From Staphylococcus muscae (lineage in GTDB: Bacteria > Bacillota > Bacilli > Staphylococcales > Staphylococcaceae): a stretch of 64,000 bases of DNA. The notes beneath the pieces are model-generated. The model was not told the origin of the DNA, ran no database searches, and saw only the letters and a program-made list of their open reading frames with translations. Shown piece after piece: positions 22,860 to 31,800 of this stretch. Location of the stretch: contig NZ_CP027848.1 of assembly GCF_003019275.1 (NCBI RefSeq), forward strand, positions 1,550,001 through 1,614,000, given 5' to 3'. Each line of letters starts with the position of its first letter. The first letter of the stretch is position 1. A program made the position numbers and the translations under genes.

Positions 22860-25800
22860 GCTGCAGAAGATAAGAAAGCCGAAGCGACAACAAAGGTGGA
22901 TGAATTACCAGCCGATCAAAAAGGCGAATTACCGACAGAGTTGTCTAAATTAGATGGCATAGAAATTCCAGACATCAATGATAATGATGCCAACGGCGTG
23001 GCTGATGAAGTAGATGAGCAACGTGACGAAGCAACAGCAGCAGTGGAAGCAGCGAAGAAAGCAGATGAAGATGCGAAAACAGCGTTAGCGGAAGCAAACA
23101 AAGATGGCTTAATCACACCAACAGAAAAAGCGGATCTCGAAAAACTACAACAAGCTGCAGAAGATAAGAAAGCTGAAGCGACAACAAAAGTAGAAGCATT
23201 GCCGGAAGATCAAAAAGGCGAATTACCGACAGAGTTAGGTAAGTTAGATGGCATAGAAATTCCGGACACCAATGACAATGACGCCAACGGCGTAGCTGAT
23301 GAAATAGATGAGCAACGTGACGAAGCTGAAGCAGCAGTAGAAGCGGCGAAGGAAGCAGATGAAGATGCGAAAACAGCGTTAGCGGAAGCGAACAAAGATG
23401 GACTTATTACGCCAACAGAAAAAGCAGAGCTTGAGAAACTACAACAAGCTGCTGCTGATAAAAAAGCGACAGCGACAACAAAGGTAGAAGCATTGCCGGA
23501 AGATCAAAAAGGTGAGTTGCCAGCAGAGTTGTCTAAGTTGGATGGAATCAAAATTCCAGACATCAATGACAATGACGCCAACGGCGTAGCTGATGAAGTA
23601 GATAAACAACGTGATGAAGCAACAGTGGCAGTAGAAGCAGCGAAGAAAGCAGATGAAGATGCGAAAACAGCGTTAGCGGAAGCGAATAAAGATGGCTTAA
23701 TTACGCCAGAAGAGAAGAAAGAACTTGAAAAACTACAACAAGCTGCAGAAGATAAGAAAGCCGAAGCGACAACAAAAGTAGAAGCATTGCCGGAAGATCA
23801 AAAAGGCGAGTTACCAACAGAGTTAGGTAAGCTAGATGGTATAGAAATTCCAGACATCAATGACAATGACGCCAACGGCGTAGCAGATGAAATAGATGAA
23901 CAACGTGATGAAGCCACAGCGGCAGTAGAAGCAGCGAAGAAAGCAGATGAAGATGCGAAAGCAGCGTTAGCGGAAGCGAATAAAGATGGCTTAATTACGC
24001 CAGAAGAGAAGAAAGAACTTGAGAAACTACAACAAGCTGCAGAAGATAAGAAAGCCGAAGCGACAACAAAAGTAGAAGCATTGCCGGAAGATCAAAAAGG
24101 TGAGCTGCCAGCAGAGTTAGGTAAGCTAGACGGCATAGAAATTCCAGAAGTGAATGACAATGATGCGAATGGTGTAGCTGACGAAGTAGATGTACAACGT
24201 GACAAAGCTGAAGCAGCAGTAGAAGCAGCGAAAAAAGCAGATAAAGATGCGAAAACAGCGTTAGCGGAAGCGAACAAAGATGGTTTAATTACACCAACGG
24301 AAAAAGCAGAGCTTGAGAAACTTCAACAAGCTGCAGTAGACAAAAAAGCAGAAGCAACAACAAAAGTAGAAGCATTGCCAGCCGATCAAAAAGGTGAGTT
24401 ACCGACAGAGTTGTCTAAGTTGGATGGAATCAAAGTTCCAGAAGTGAATGACAATGACGCCAACGGCGTAGCTGACGAAGTAGATGAGCAACGTGATGAA
24501 GCCACAGCGGCAGTAGAAGCAGCGAAGAAAGCAGATGAAGATGCGAAAACAGCGTTAGCGGAAGCAAACAAAGATGGCCTAATTACGCCAGAAGAGAAGA
24601 AAGAACTTGAGAAGCTTCAACAAGATGCTGCTGATAAGAAAGCAGAAGCAACAACAAAAGTAGAAGCATTGCCGGACGATCAAAAAGGTGAATTACCAAC
24701 AGAGTTGTCTAAGTTAGACGGCATAGAAATTCCAGAAGTGAATGACAATGACGCCAACGGCGTAGCTGATGAAGTAGATAAACAACGTGATGAAGCAACA
24801 GCAGCAGTGGAAGCAGCGAAGAAAGCAGATGAAGATGCGAAAACAGCGTTGGCAGAAGCGAACAAAGATGGTTTAATCACACCAACAGAAAAAGCAGATC
24901 TTGAGAAACTACAACAAGCCGCAGAAGATAAGAAAGCCGAAGCGACAACAAAAGTAGAAGCATTGCCGGACGATCAAAAAGGTGAATTACCAACAGAGTT
25001 GTCTAAGTTAGACGGCATAGAAATTCCAGAAGTGAATGACAATGACGCCAACGGCGTAGCTGATGAAGTAGATAAACAACGTGATGAAGCAACAGCAGCA
25101 GTGGAAGCAGCGAAGAAAGCAGATGAAGATGCGAAAGCGGCGTTGGCAGAAGCGAACAAAGATGGATTAATCGCACCAACAGAAAAAGCGGATCTCGAAA
25201 AACTACAACAAGCCGCAGAAGATAAGAAAGCCGAAGCGACAACAAAAGTAGAAGCATTGCCGGACGATCAAAAAGGTGAGTTACCGGCAGAGTTAGGTAA
25301 ATTAGACGGAATTGAAATTCCAGAAGTAACTGACGCTGATGAAAATGGTATTGCAGATGATACAGATGCGCAACGAGCAGATGCAGAAAAAGCAGTAGAA
25401 GCGGCGAAGAAAGCAGATGAAAATGCGAAAACAGCGTTGGCAGAGGCAATCAAAGATGGACTTATTACGCCAACAGAAAAAGCAGAGCTTGAGAAACTAC
25501 AACAAGCCGCAGAAGATAAGAAAGCCGAAGCGACAACAAAAGTAGAAGCATTGCCGGACGATCAAAAAGGTGAGTTACCGGCAGAGTTAGGTAAGTTAGA
25601 CGGAATTGAAATTCCAGAAGTAACTGACGCTGATGAAAATGGTATTGCAGATGATACAGATGCGCAACGAGTAGATGCAGAAAAAGCAGTAGAAGCAGCG
25701 AAGAAAGCAGATCAAGCGGCAAAAGATGCATTAACTAAAGCTCAAGCAGATGGCATCATCACACCTGATGAAAAGGCAGAACTAGAACGACTACAAGAAG

Positions 25801-25955
25801 AAGCAAAAGTGAAGAAAGCCGAAGCAACAGCAAAAGTCGATGCGTTACCAGAGAATCAAAAAGTTGATTTACTAGAAGAACTTGATAAATTGACAGGTAT
25901 CCAAGTCCCAGAAGTAACTGACATGAATGATGTTGATCAATCTGATGAAGACATG
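20346..25955 (+). repeat. About 19 tandem repeats of 98 residues (294 nt), with EF-hand-like loops
   Basis: The spacing is exact from the third unit on: the first Asp codon of the loop [12 protein letters not shown] falls at 20922, 21216, 21510 and every 294 nt to 25038, then as DADENGIADDTD at 25332 and 25626, and in degenerate form at 25920. An earlier copy at 20610 is 312 nt before the second. Each unit reads as helix ([17 protein letters not shown]), loop ([10 protein letters not shown]), helix ([12 protein letters not shown]), a third helix, then [13 protein letters not shown] and the DxDxNGxxDxxD loop. DNA identity is very high among central copies, which favours recombination and copy-number change. 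Confidence 0.93.
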
Positions 25956-26222
25956 AATACAGATGATAAACAAGAAAAACATGGTGTAACACCAACGAAA
26001 CCGACAGAAAAAGGCAATGATACCATTGCTATAAATGGAGAGACAATTGAGAAAGAAGTACCGTCTCACAAAGGTTCAGAAGGTAAAAAACAAACACTTC
26101 ATGAATTACCAGAAACAGGACAAGATTCACAACAACCAGTTACATTATTTGGTGGTTTGATTGCAGCCTTAGCGGGACTATTATTCTTCAGAAAACGTAA
26201 GAATGACGAAGAAACAAAATAA
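22860..26222 (+). pseudogene. C-terminal part of the giant surface protein, with ten further repeats and the LPETG anchor
   Basis: The frame stays open from the codon after the ochre to 26222. The first possible start inside it (GTG 22896) is in the middle of a repeat, has no properly spaced ribosome-binding site and no secretion signal, so independent expression as a surface protein is unlikely. It carries the rest of repeat 9 and the later repeats, the last few diverging (VTDADENG in place of VNDNDANG), then a polar linker and LPETG with FGGLIAALAGLLFF and RKRKNDEE. Absence of other stops or frameshifts argues that the lesion is recent or not fixed. Confidence 0.8.
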
Positions 26223-26241
26223 TATGGATATGAAAAGAAGA

Positions 26242-26266
26242 AGCAGTATTTAAACGCTGCTTTTTC
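26242..26266 (+). terminator. Terminator of the giant surface protein gene
   Basis: AGCAG and CTGCT form a short stem around TATTTAAACG, followed by TTTTTCTTT. It lies 20 bp after the stop codon. Confidence 0.55.
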
Positions 26267-26283
26267 TTTAGGTTTATTAAACA

Positions 26284-26325
26284 AAAACCCCCACTTTAGG
26301 CAATATTGCCCAAAGCGGGGGTTCA
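26284..26325 (-). terminator. Strong terminator between convergent genes
   Basis: AACCCCC pairs with GGGGGTT, and inner GGCAATATTGCC extends the symmetry. On the minus strand the 3' arm is followed by TTTTTG, so it best serves the minus-strand lqo transcript; it may also stop read-through from the plus strand. Confidence 0.8.
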
Positions 26326-26337
26326 ATCTTTTAAAGA

Positions 26338-26439
26338 TTAATATTCGATATTTGGCATTTTGTTAACGTGTTGTTGATAACGTTTTAACGCAGCTACTGC
26401 TCCACCAAGAATAATTGAAATAACAATTAATTTTTTCAT
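26338..26439 (-). CDS. Small membrane peptide (33 aa) downstream of lqo
   Basis: The minus-strand frame starts ATG at 26439 and encodes MKKLIVISIILGGAVAALKR followed by 13 polar residues. One short hydrophobic helix follows two lysines, so membrane insertion is likely. Its ribosome-binding site AAAAGGAG overlaps the stop codon of lqo, and a terminator comes right after it, so it is co-transcribed with lqo. I do not know its function. A membrane tether or modulator for the quinone-linked dehydrogenase is only a guess. Confidence 0.6.
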   Translation of the reverse strand: MKKLIVISIILGGAVAALKRYQQHVNKMPNIEY

Positions 26440-26456
26440 ATCGGTGTGCACTCCTT

Positions 26457-27947
26457 TTATTCGTAATAGTTCAATTCTAAGTCTTTAGAAGTTTGTTCAC
26501 GTGTTTTGCGCATTAATGCTTCATCATCGATTAATGATTTGCCATATGAAGGAATCATTTTTTGGATTTTAGCTTTCCAAGCTGATAATTCTTCAGGGAA
26601 GTTGCGTTCAATTACTTCTAATGCAACTGATACTGAAGTTGATGCTCCTGGTGATTCGCCAAGTAATGCAATAACAGTATGATCTTCAGAGTTCACAACC
26701 TCTGTACCGAATTGGATAAATCCTTTGCCGTATTCTTCAGTATCTTTGATAACTTGAACACGTTTACCAGCAGTGTATAACTCCCAATCTTCGTCACGTG
26801 CTTCAGGTACAAATGTACGTAAGTGATTCATACAACCTTCTTTTGTCATTAAAATTTGATCAAAAGAGTATTTGATTAATGGTAAGTTTTTCGCAGCTGA
26901 TGCCAATAACGTTGTGATGTTGTATGGTTTCACTGACTTGAATAAGTCTAAGTTTGAACCGTTCTTCAAGAACTTAGGTCCAACGCTTGCGAATGGTCCG
27001 AATAAGATTGTTTTCTTACCATCGATGTAACGTGTATCCAAGTGAGGAACTGTCATTGGAGGTGTGCCAGGTGGTTCTTTACCGTAAACTTTCACACCGT
27101 GTTCTTCAATAACAGATGGGTTTGTACATGCCAAGAATTGACCTGTGATTGGGAATCCACCCAAGTTTTTACTTTCAGGGATACCTGTTTTTTGTAATAA
27201 CGGAATCGCTCCGCCACCAGCACCGATAAAGATAACATCCGCAATTTCAGTTTGAACGTTACCTGTTTTACGGTTGCGTACTTTTACTTCCCATTTGCCA
27301 TCTTCACGGCGGTGGAAGTTAGTTACTTCGTGGTTATAATGAACTGCTGCATTTGGATGTTTTTCAATGCTGCGTGCCATTTTACGTGTTAACTCACCGA
27401 AGTTTACGTCTGTACCTTCATCAATTTTACTTGCTGCCATGATATCGCTCGCACTGCGACCTTTCATCATTAATGGCATCCATTTTCTCATTACTTCGAT
27501 ATCTTCTGTATATTCGATGTTATCGAACATAGGGAATTGCTTCATCGCTTCGTAACGTTTTTTCAAGAAATTCACGTTGTTTACGCCACGTACGAATGAA
27601 ATGTGTGGAAGTGGATTGATGAAGTCTCTTGGTGTGTCGATGTTTTTGCTTTTTACAAGATAGCTCCAGAATTGTTTTGAAATCTCAAATTCTTCATTGA
27701 TACTTTTCGCTTTTTCGATATCAATAGAGCCATCAGGTTGTTGTACTGTGTAGTTAAGCTCACATAGCGCGGCATGTCCAGTACCTGCGTTATGGTTCTC
27801 ATTTGAACTTTCTTCACCTGGCTGATCTAAACGCTCGTAAAGCTTAATATTCCAGTCGGGTTCAAGGTCTTTGATCAATGAACCGAACGTTGTGCTGAGT
27901 ACACCTGCTCCAATAATAATAATATCTTTGCTGTGTTTGCTTGTCAT
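26457..27947 (-). CDS. lqo: L-lactate:quinone oxidoreductase (Lqo, long annotated as malate:quinone oxidoreductase 2)
   Basis: This FAD-dependent, membrane-associated enzyme of the Mqo family has 496 residues. The dinucleotide-binding motif IIIGAGVLSTTFGSL lies at about residues 9-23. NAGTGHAALCELNY, IGAGGGAIPLLQKTGIPES and LGESPGASTSVSVALEV follow in the family order. From memory it is much closer to S. aureus Mqo2, shown to oxidise L-lactate, than to Mqo1, and its divergent neighbour is a lactate permease, which supports that assignment. ATG 27947 follows AAAGGTG; the longer upstream frame has no such site. A strictly malate-specific role cannot be excluded from sequence alone. Confidence 0.82.
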   Translation of the reverse strand: MTSKHSKDIIIIGAGVLSTTFGSLIKDLEPDWNIKLYERLDQPGEESSNENHNAGTGHAALCELNYTVQQPDGSIDIEKAKSINEEFEISKQFWSYLVKSKNIDTPRDFINPLPHISFVRGVNNVNFLKKRYEAMKQFPMFDNIEYTEDIEVMRKWMPLMMKGRSASDIMAASKIDEGTDVNFGELTRKMARSIEKHPNAAVHYNHEVTNFHRREDGKWEVKVRNRKTGNVQTEIADVIFIGAGGGAIPLLQKTGIPESKNLGGFPITGQFLACTNPSVIEEHGVKVYGKEPPGTPPMTVPHLDTRYIDGKKTILFGPFASVGPKFLKNGSNLDLFKSVKPYNITTLLASAAKNLPLIKYSFDQILMTKEGCMNHLRTFVPEARDEDWELYTAGKRVQVIKDTEEYGKGFIQFGTEVVNSEDHTVIALLGESPGASTSVSVALEVIERNFPEELSAWKAKIQKMIPSYGKSLIDDEALMRKTREQTSKDLELNYYE

Positions 27948-28047
27948 AACGATCACCTTTCTGTTTGGCTTAAGAGCAAGGCATGGGTTTACCTTGTTAT
28001 GCTCTATTATATAATAGACTTTTTCCATTTTAAATGCTATATGCTTA

Positions 28048-28067
28048 ATGATATTAAAAAATATCAT
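28048..28067 (-). promoter_or_regulatory. Palindrome upstream of lqo, candidate operator
   Basis: ATGATATT and AATATCAT form a perfect 8-bp inverted repeat around AAAA. About 40 bp closer to lqo the minus strand reads TATAAT, a plausible -10, without a good -35. Position and symmetry fit a regulator site for lqo; the regulator is unknown. Confidence 0.4.
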
Positions 28068-28373
28068 ATAACTGTCATAATTAATCGGATGTTGCCGTTT
28101 TTACAAAGAGTATTAAATCATCAAAAGAGTGTATAAGGATAATTATGGTATATGGGTACTTTTGGTGTTGTGATGGTTTTTGAAGATAATAGCGTCTATT
28201 AAAAAAGCACCCAATAAAATGCGTACAAAAAATGACAAAAATATGAAGGTGATTGGTGAGATGAAAACTTTTTGAGAATAGTCATAGCAAGGGTTTGAGA
28301 CGTATCGATTTATATAAAATAAAAGATTGCTAAATTCGACCTTAAAATGAATACAAAGTTGTAAAGATAAATA

Positions 28374-28402
28374 TTGAATTAATATATCGTAGCACTTACA
28401 AT
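28374..28402 (+). promoter_or_regulatory. SigA-type promoter of lctP
   Basis: TTGAAT (28374-28379) and TACAAT (28397-28402) are 17 bp apart. The predicted transcript start near 28409 is followed at once by a double palindrome. Confidence 0.6.
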
Positions 28403-28414
28403 TTGATTAAATAA

Positions 28415-28441
28415 GTCATAAGGTCATCTGATGACTATGAC
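28415..28441 (+). promoter_or_regulatory. Double palindrome just downstream of the lctP promoter
   Basis: The arms are GTCATA-AG-GTCATC and GATGAC-TATGAC around a central T. The inner 13 bp (28423-28435) is a perfect inverted repeat, and the outer arms match apart from a 2-nt bulge. It sits at about +6 to +32 relative to the predicted start site, an ideal roadblock operator position, 30 bp before the lctP ATG. Confidence 0.5.
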
Positions 28442-28470
28442 AAATTCATTAAGTTATTGGGGGGATTTAG

Positions 28471-30075
28471 ATGAATGCCTTATTAATGCTTGTAGCGTTA
28501 AGTGCAGTAATCGTACCATTCGTTTGTTTGGTTGTTTTACGTATGTCTGCACTCGTTGGGATGACGATTAGCGCGATCGTTGTCACAATATTAGGTTACT
28601 TTGTCTGGGGAATTGAAGGTGGAGTAATTGCTGCCTCATTTCTACAAGGCGTACATAAAACGCTGACAATTATTTTGATTTTATTCGGTGCTTTAGCGTT
28701 ACTTAATACGTTGCGTGAAACGAATGCAGTTGCGCGTATTAATGCGGGGTTTCAAAACGTATCGCACGATATGCGTGTACAAGTGATTATCGTAGCATTT
28801 CTATTCGGTTCATTGATTGAAGGTGCGTCAGGGTTCGGCACACCTGCAATGGTAACGGCACCGTTAATGGTTGCACTCGGGTTCAAACCATTGACTAGTG
28901 TTGTAACAGCCTTAATTGCAGATAGCGTTTCTGTATCATTCGGGGCGGTAGGGACACCAATCATAGTAGGACTTAGTACGTTAAAAGATGCGAATGAAAC
29001 ACTATTCAGTATGACAACATTACGCGTCACAGCAATCGACTTGCTGAGCGGTGTGTTTATTCCACTCATTATTGTAGCAACAATGGTGATTTTCTTCGGG
29101 AAAGACAATCGATTCAAGTCAGTGTTAGAAATCATACCATGGATCATGTTAATAGGTGTTGTTTACGTAGTCACTGCATGGATTTATGCGATGTTGACAG
29201 GACCAGAGTTTGTTTCAATCTTAACACCACTTACAGTACTTGTTGTGGCTGTTTTGACAGCGAGAAAAGGTATTTTGATGCCGAAAACAATTTGGCAAGA
29301 TGCGCTTGAAGATGGTTATGATACAACAGCTGTATCAGGGAAACATGAGATGAGTCTATTATCCGCATGGTCACCCTATCTAATTGTTGTAGCGCTCTTA
29401 TTATTAACACGTGTGGTCGCACCAGTTAAACATTTCACGACATCTGTATTAAACTTGTCATGGAATGAAATTTTAGGATATGAGCGTATCTCTTCTAGTT
29501 GGGAATTGCTTTATTCACCGGGTACGATTTTATTGTTATCTGCATTTTTAGCGGTACTTATTCAGGGCAAATCAATGCGTAACTTTACAAAAGCTTGTCG
29601 TGATTCTATCAGAACAATTCGTATCACGACCATTACGTTGATTGCAACATTGGCAATGGTACACGTATTCAGCAACTCAGGCTTAAACGGACATGAATTG
29701 TTGAGTATGCCAGAATTTATCGCTAACGGTATGGCCCATGCATTTGGCGATGTGTGGCTTGTAATCGCACCGTTTTTAGGTGCACTCGGTTCTTTCATTA
29801 CAGGTAGTGCGACAGTATCTACCTTAACGTTTTCACCAATTCAAGCAAATATTGCTCAAGCAATTGGCGCGGATGTATACACAGTGCTGGGTGCACAAGT
29901 GATTGGTGCAGCAGCAGGGAATATGATTTGTGTACATAACGTTGTAGCGGTATGTGCCGTTGTAAACATGCCGGGTAAAGAAGGTAGTGTTATTAGTAAA
30001 ACACTCGGGCCAGCGATGTTGTATTGTATATTAGTAGGTATTAGTACATTGATTATGGCAACATTCTTCTTCTAG
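28471..30075 (+). CDS. lctP: L-lactate permease, LctP family
   Basis: The 534-residue protein is almost entirely hydrophobic, with about 12-13 membrane spans, the size of LctP/LldP lactate:proton symporters. Family signatures include [39 protein letters not shown] and [20 protein letters not shown] near the C-terminus. GGGGGGAT precedes ATG 28471. With the divergent lqo it forms a lactate-use unit: uptake here, oxidation with electron transfer to quinone by the neighbour. Regulation is suggested by the double palindrome between promoter and gene. It is followed by a terminator. Confidence 0.93.
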   Translation: MNALLMLVALSAVIVPFVCLVVLRMSALVGMTISAIVVTILGYFVWGIEGGVIAASFLQGVHKTLTIILILFGALALLNTLRETNAVARINAGFQNVSHDMRVQVIIVAFLFGSLIEGASGFGTPAMVTAPLMVALGFKPLTSVVTALIADSVSVSFGAVGTPIIVGLSTLKDANETLFSMTTLRVTAIDLLSGVFIPLIIVATMVIFFGKDNRFKSVLEIIPWIMLIGVVYVVTAWIYAMLTGPEFVSILTPLTVLVVAVLTARKGILMPKTIWQDALEDGYDTTAVSGKHEMSLLSAWSPYLIVVALLLLTRVVAPVKHFTTSVLNLSWNEILGYERISSSWELLYSPGTILLLSAFLAVLIQGKSMRNFTKACRDSIRTIRITTITLIATLAMVHVFSNSGLNGHELLSMPEFIANGMAHAFGDVWLVIAPFLGALGSFITGSATVSTLTFSPIQANIAQAIGADVYTVLGAQVIGAAAGNMICVHNVVAVCAVVNMPGKEGSVISKTLGPAMLYCILVGISTLIMATFFF

Positions 30076-30096
30076 CATTGTGAAATGATGAAATAT

Positions 30097-30146
30097 AAGC
30101 AGAGTAAAAATCTTTAGGGAAGAGATTTTCGCTCTGCTTTTTTGTT
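30097..30146 (+). terminator. Terminator of lctP
   Basis: AAGCAGAG pairs with CTCTGCTT, with inner AAAATCTT and AGATTTT extending the stem, followed by a T-run. Confidence 0.8.
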
Positions 30147-30185
30147 ACTTCTAAAAAATAAAAAGTAAATAATTTATGAAAGCCT

Positions 30186-30228
30186 TTGCATAACTTGTAC
30201 ATACAAGTTATAATTTGTCTATACAAGT
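30186..30228 (+). promoter_or_regulatory. tre operon promoter with two overlapping TreR-type operators
   Basis: TTGCAT (30186-30191) and TATAAT (30209-30214) are 17 bp apart. The spacer is itself the near-palindrome ACTTGTACATACAAGT (30193-30208). A second copy, ATTTGTCTATACAAGT, spans 30213-30228 over the -10 and the start site. The TTGTnTATACAA pattern fits known Bacillus TreR operators, so repression by the treR product encoded downstream is likely. Confidence 0.8.
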
Positions 30229-30251
30229 TAAAGAGAGAAGGAGTGTATGAC

Positions 30252-31694
30252 ATGGCAGTTAAGCGAACGGATGTACAGGATATTATCGAAGCTGTTGGTG
30301 GTGCAGAAAATGTACAATCTGCGACACATTGTGTGACGCGTCTCAGATTGGTCTTACATGATGATGGTCAAGTGGACAAAGAGAGATTGAGTGATAATTC
30401 ATTGGTCAAAGGACAGTTCAAGGCGGATAATCAGTATCAAATTGTCATTGGTCCAGGTACAGTGGATGAAGTATATAAAGTCTTTGTCAGCGAAACAGGT
30501 GCTGAAGCGGTGTCTAAAGATGAAGCAAAAGCACAAGCTGCAAAGAAAGGTAATCCGTTACAACGCTTAATTAAGCTGTTAGGCGATGTCTTCATTCCTA
30601 TTCTGCCAGCGATTGTTACAGCGGGTCTGTTATTGGGTATTAATAACGTCTTAACAATGAATTGGACAAAAGGTGCACCATCGATTGTTGAACGTTTTCC
30701 AGAGATTGCAGATGTTGCGAATATCATTAATGTGATTGCAACGACAGCATTTATCTTCCTACCAGCTTTAGTGGGTTGGAGTGCGATGCGTGTATTTGGT
30801 GGTAGTCCAGTGTTGGGGATTGTATTAGGTCTTGTCTTAATGCATCCACAACTTTTATCGCAATATGAGATCGGAACAGCAGATGAAATTCCAAAGTGGC
30901 ATATTTTAGGTCTTGCGATTGAACAGTTGAATTATCAAGGTCAAGTATTGCCGGTATTAATTGCTGCTTATGTGCTTGCTAAAATTGAAAAAGGTATGAA
31001 TAAGATTACACCTGATTCAATCAAATTACTGGTCGTAGCCCCGGTTGCACTTTTAGTGACTGGATTCTTGGCATTCTTAGTCATTGGGCCAGCTGCTTTA
31101 TGGATTGGTACAGGCATCACCGTTGCCATTACAACATTATTCGAAAGTGCAGGTTGGATTGGTGGTGCTATTTATGGTCTTTTCTATGCGCCATTAGTGA
31201 TTACAGGATTGCATCATATGTTTTTAGCAGTGGACTTCCAATTAATAGGCAGTGAACTACAAGGAACTTATTTATGGCCAATACTTGCACAATCTAATAT
31301 TGCACAAGGTTCTGCGGCATTAGGTGCTTGGTATATTTTCAAAAAGCGTAAAATGGTAAAAGAGCAAGGTTTGGCAGCGACTTCGAGTTTATCGGGTTTC
31401 TTAGGTGTGACAGAACCGGCGATGTTTGGTGTTAATCTGCCATTGAAATATCCATTCTTTGCAGGTATCATTACAACAATGATGACAGGGGCATTGATTG
31501 GCGGTGCTGGCGTACTTGGTAAAGTCGGTGTCGGTGGGGTACCAGCGATTATTTCAATCAATCGTGAATTCTGGGGTATCTTTGCAATTGCAACCGTTAT
31601 TTCGATGATTGTGCCAGCTATTTTAACAATCATCTTTTCAAAGTTTAGTCGAGAGAAGACGAAAAAGATGGTCGACAAGCCTGAAGAAATGTAA
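30252..31694 (+). CDS. treP: PTS trehalose-specific enzyme IIBC
   Basis: This component phosphorylates trehalose during uptake and yields trehalose 6-phosphate. The N-terminal IIB domain carries the phosphorylation Cys27 in THCVTRLRLV; the IIC domain (from about residue 100) has roughly ten membrane spans, with the conserved ITGLHHMF and SGFLGVTEPAMFGVNLP segments. There is no IIA domain, so a glucose-type IIA must be supplied elsewhere, as is usual for this family. ATG 30252 follows GAAGGAGTG; the frame extends upstream into the promoter but without a site. It is first in treP-treC-treR. The symbol treB is also used. Confidence 0.93.
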   Translation: MAVKRTDVQDIIEAVGGAENVQSATHCVTRLRLVLHDDGQVDKERLSDNSLVKGQFKADNQYQIVIGPGTVDEVYKVFVSETGAEAVSKDEAKAQAAKKGNPLQRLIKLLGDVFIPILPAIVTAGLLLGINNVLTMNWTKGAPSIVERFPEIADVANIINVIATTAFIFLPALVGWSAMRVFGGSPVLGIVLGLVLMHPQLLSQYEIGTADEIPKWHILGLAIEQLNYQGQVLPVLIAAYVLAKIEKGMNKITPDSIKLLVVAPVALLVTGFLAFLVIGPAALWIGTGITVAITTLFESAGWIGGAIYGLFYAPLVITGLHHMFLAVDFQLIGSELQGTYLWPILAQSNIAQGSAALGAWYIFKKRKMVKEQGLAATSSLSGFLGVTEPAMFGVNLPLKYPFFAGIITTMMTGALIGGAGVLGKVGVGGVPAIISINREFWGIFAIATVISMIVPAILTIIFSKFSREKTKKMVDKPEEM

Positions 31695-31718
31695 GTGAAT
31701 GAATATGATAAAGGGGGA

Positions 31719-31745
31719 GTAGAAGAGGGTGAACACTTTTCTACT
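31719..31745 (+). promoter_or_regulatory. Hairpin between treP and treC
   Basis: AGTAGAAGAG pairs with CTTTTCTACT (one G-T pair). No strong T-run follows at once, so an attenuating, processing or stabilising role between the transporter and the hydrolase is more likely than full termination. Confidence 0.45.
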
Positions 31746-31800
31746 TCCTATTGTTTTTACAGTGTAAATATACAGTGTTTGGAAGGTGGAAAAATAAATA

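Larger units (their letters stand above)
18231..26222 (+). pseudogene. Giant YSIRK/LPETG repeat surface protein split by an in-frame ochre codon
   Basis: The two open segments (18231-22859 and 22860-26222) lie in the same frame and together make 2664 codons with one internal TAA at 22857-22859. The same position in the preceding repeat (22563) reads CAA, so one C-to-T change explains the stop. The intact form would have: a [17 protein letters not shown] signal (cleavage near residue 44), a Glu/Thr-rich acidic stretch to about residue 200, a beta-rich region of about 500 residues, about 19 tandem helical repeats, a polar linker, LPETG at codon 2626, a hydrophobic span and a basic tail. As read, the N-terminal 1542 residues would be secreted without a sortase anchor. 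Sequencing error, recent decay and reversible inactivation cannot be told apart here. Confidence 0.85.
27948..28470. promoter_or_regulatory. Divergent lqo-lctP intergenic region
   Basis: About 520 bp separate the two start codons. Apart from the lqo-proximal TATAAT and palindrome and the lctP promoter and double palindrome, I see no gene. The middle (28090-28370) is AT-rich without convincing coding potential; an unannotated small RNA cannot be excluded. Confidence 0.5.

Noticed and set aside
20255..25453. A series of 61-66-residue minus-strand frames every 294 nt ([19 protein letters not shown] type)
   Set aside because: They are the reverse complement of the 98-residue repeat and recur with it. 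No independent start signals or homology are evident.
22896..26222. Independent gene starting at GTG 22896
   Set aside because: The GTG lies inside a repeat with no spaced ribosome site and no secretion signal. The same frame continues from 18231 across one TAA, so it is the C-terminal part of a split gene.
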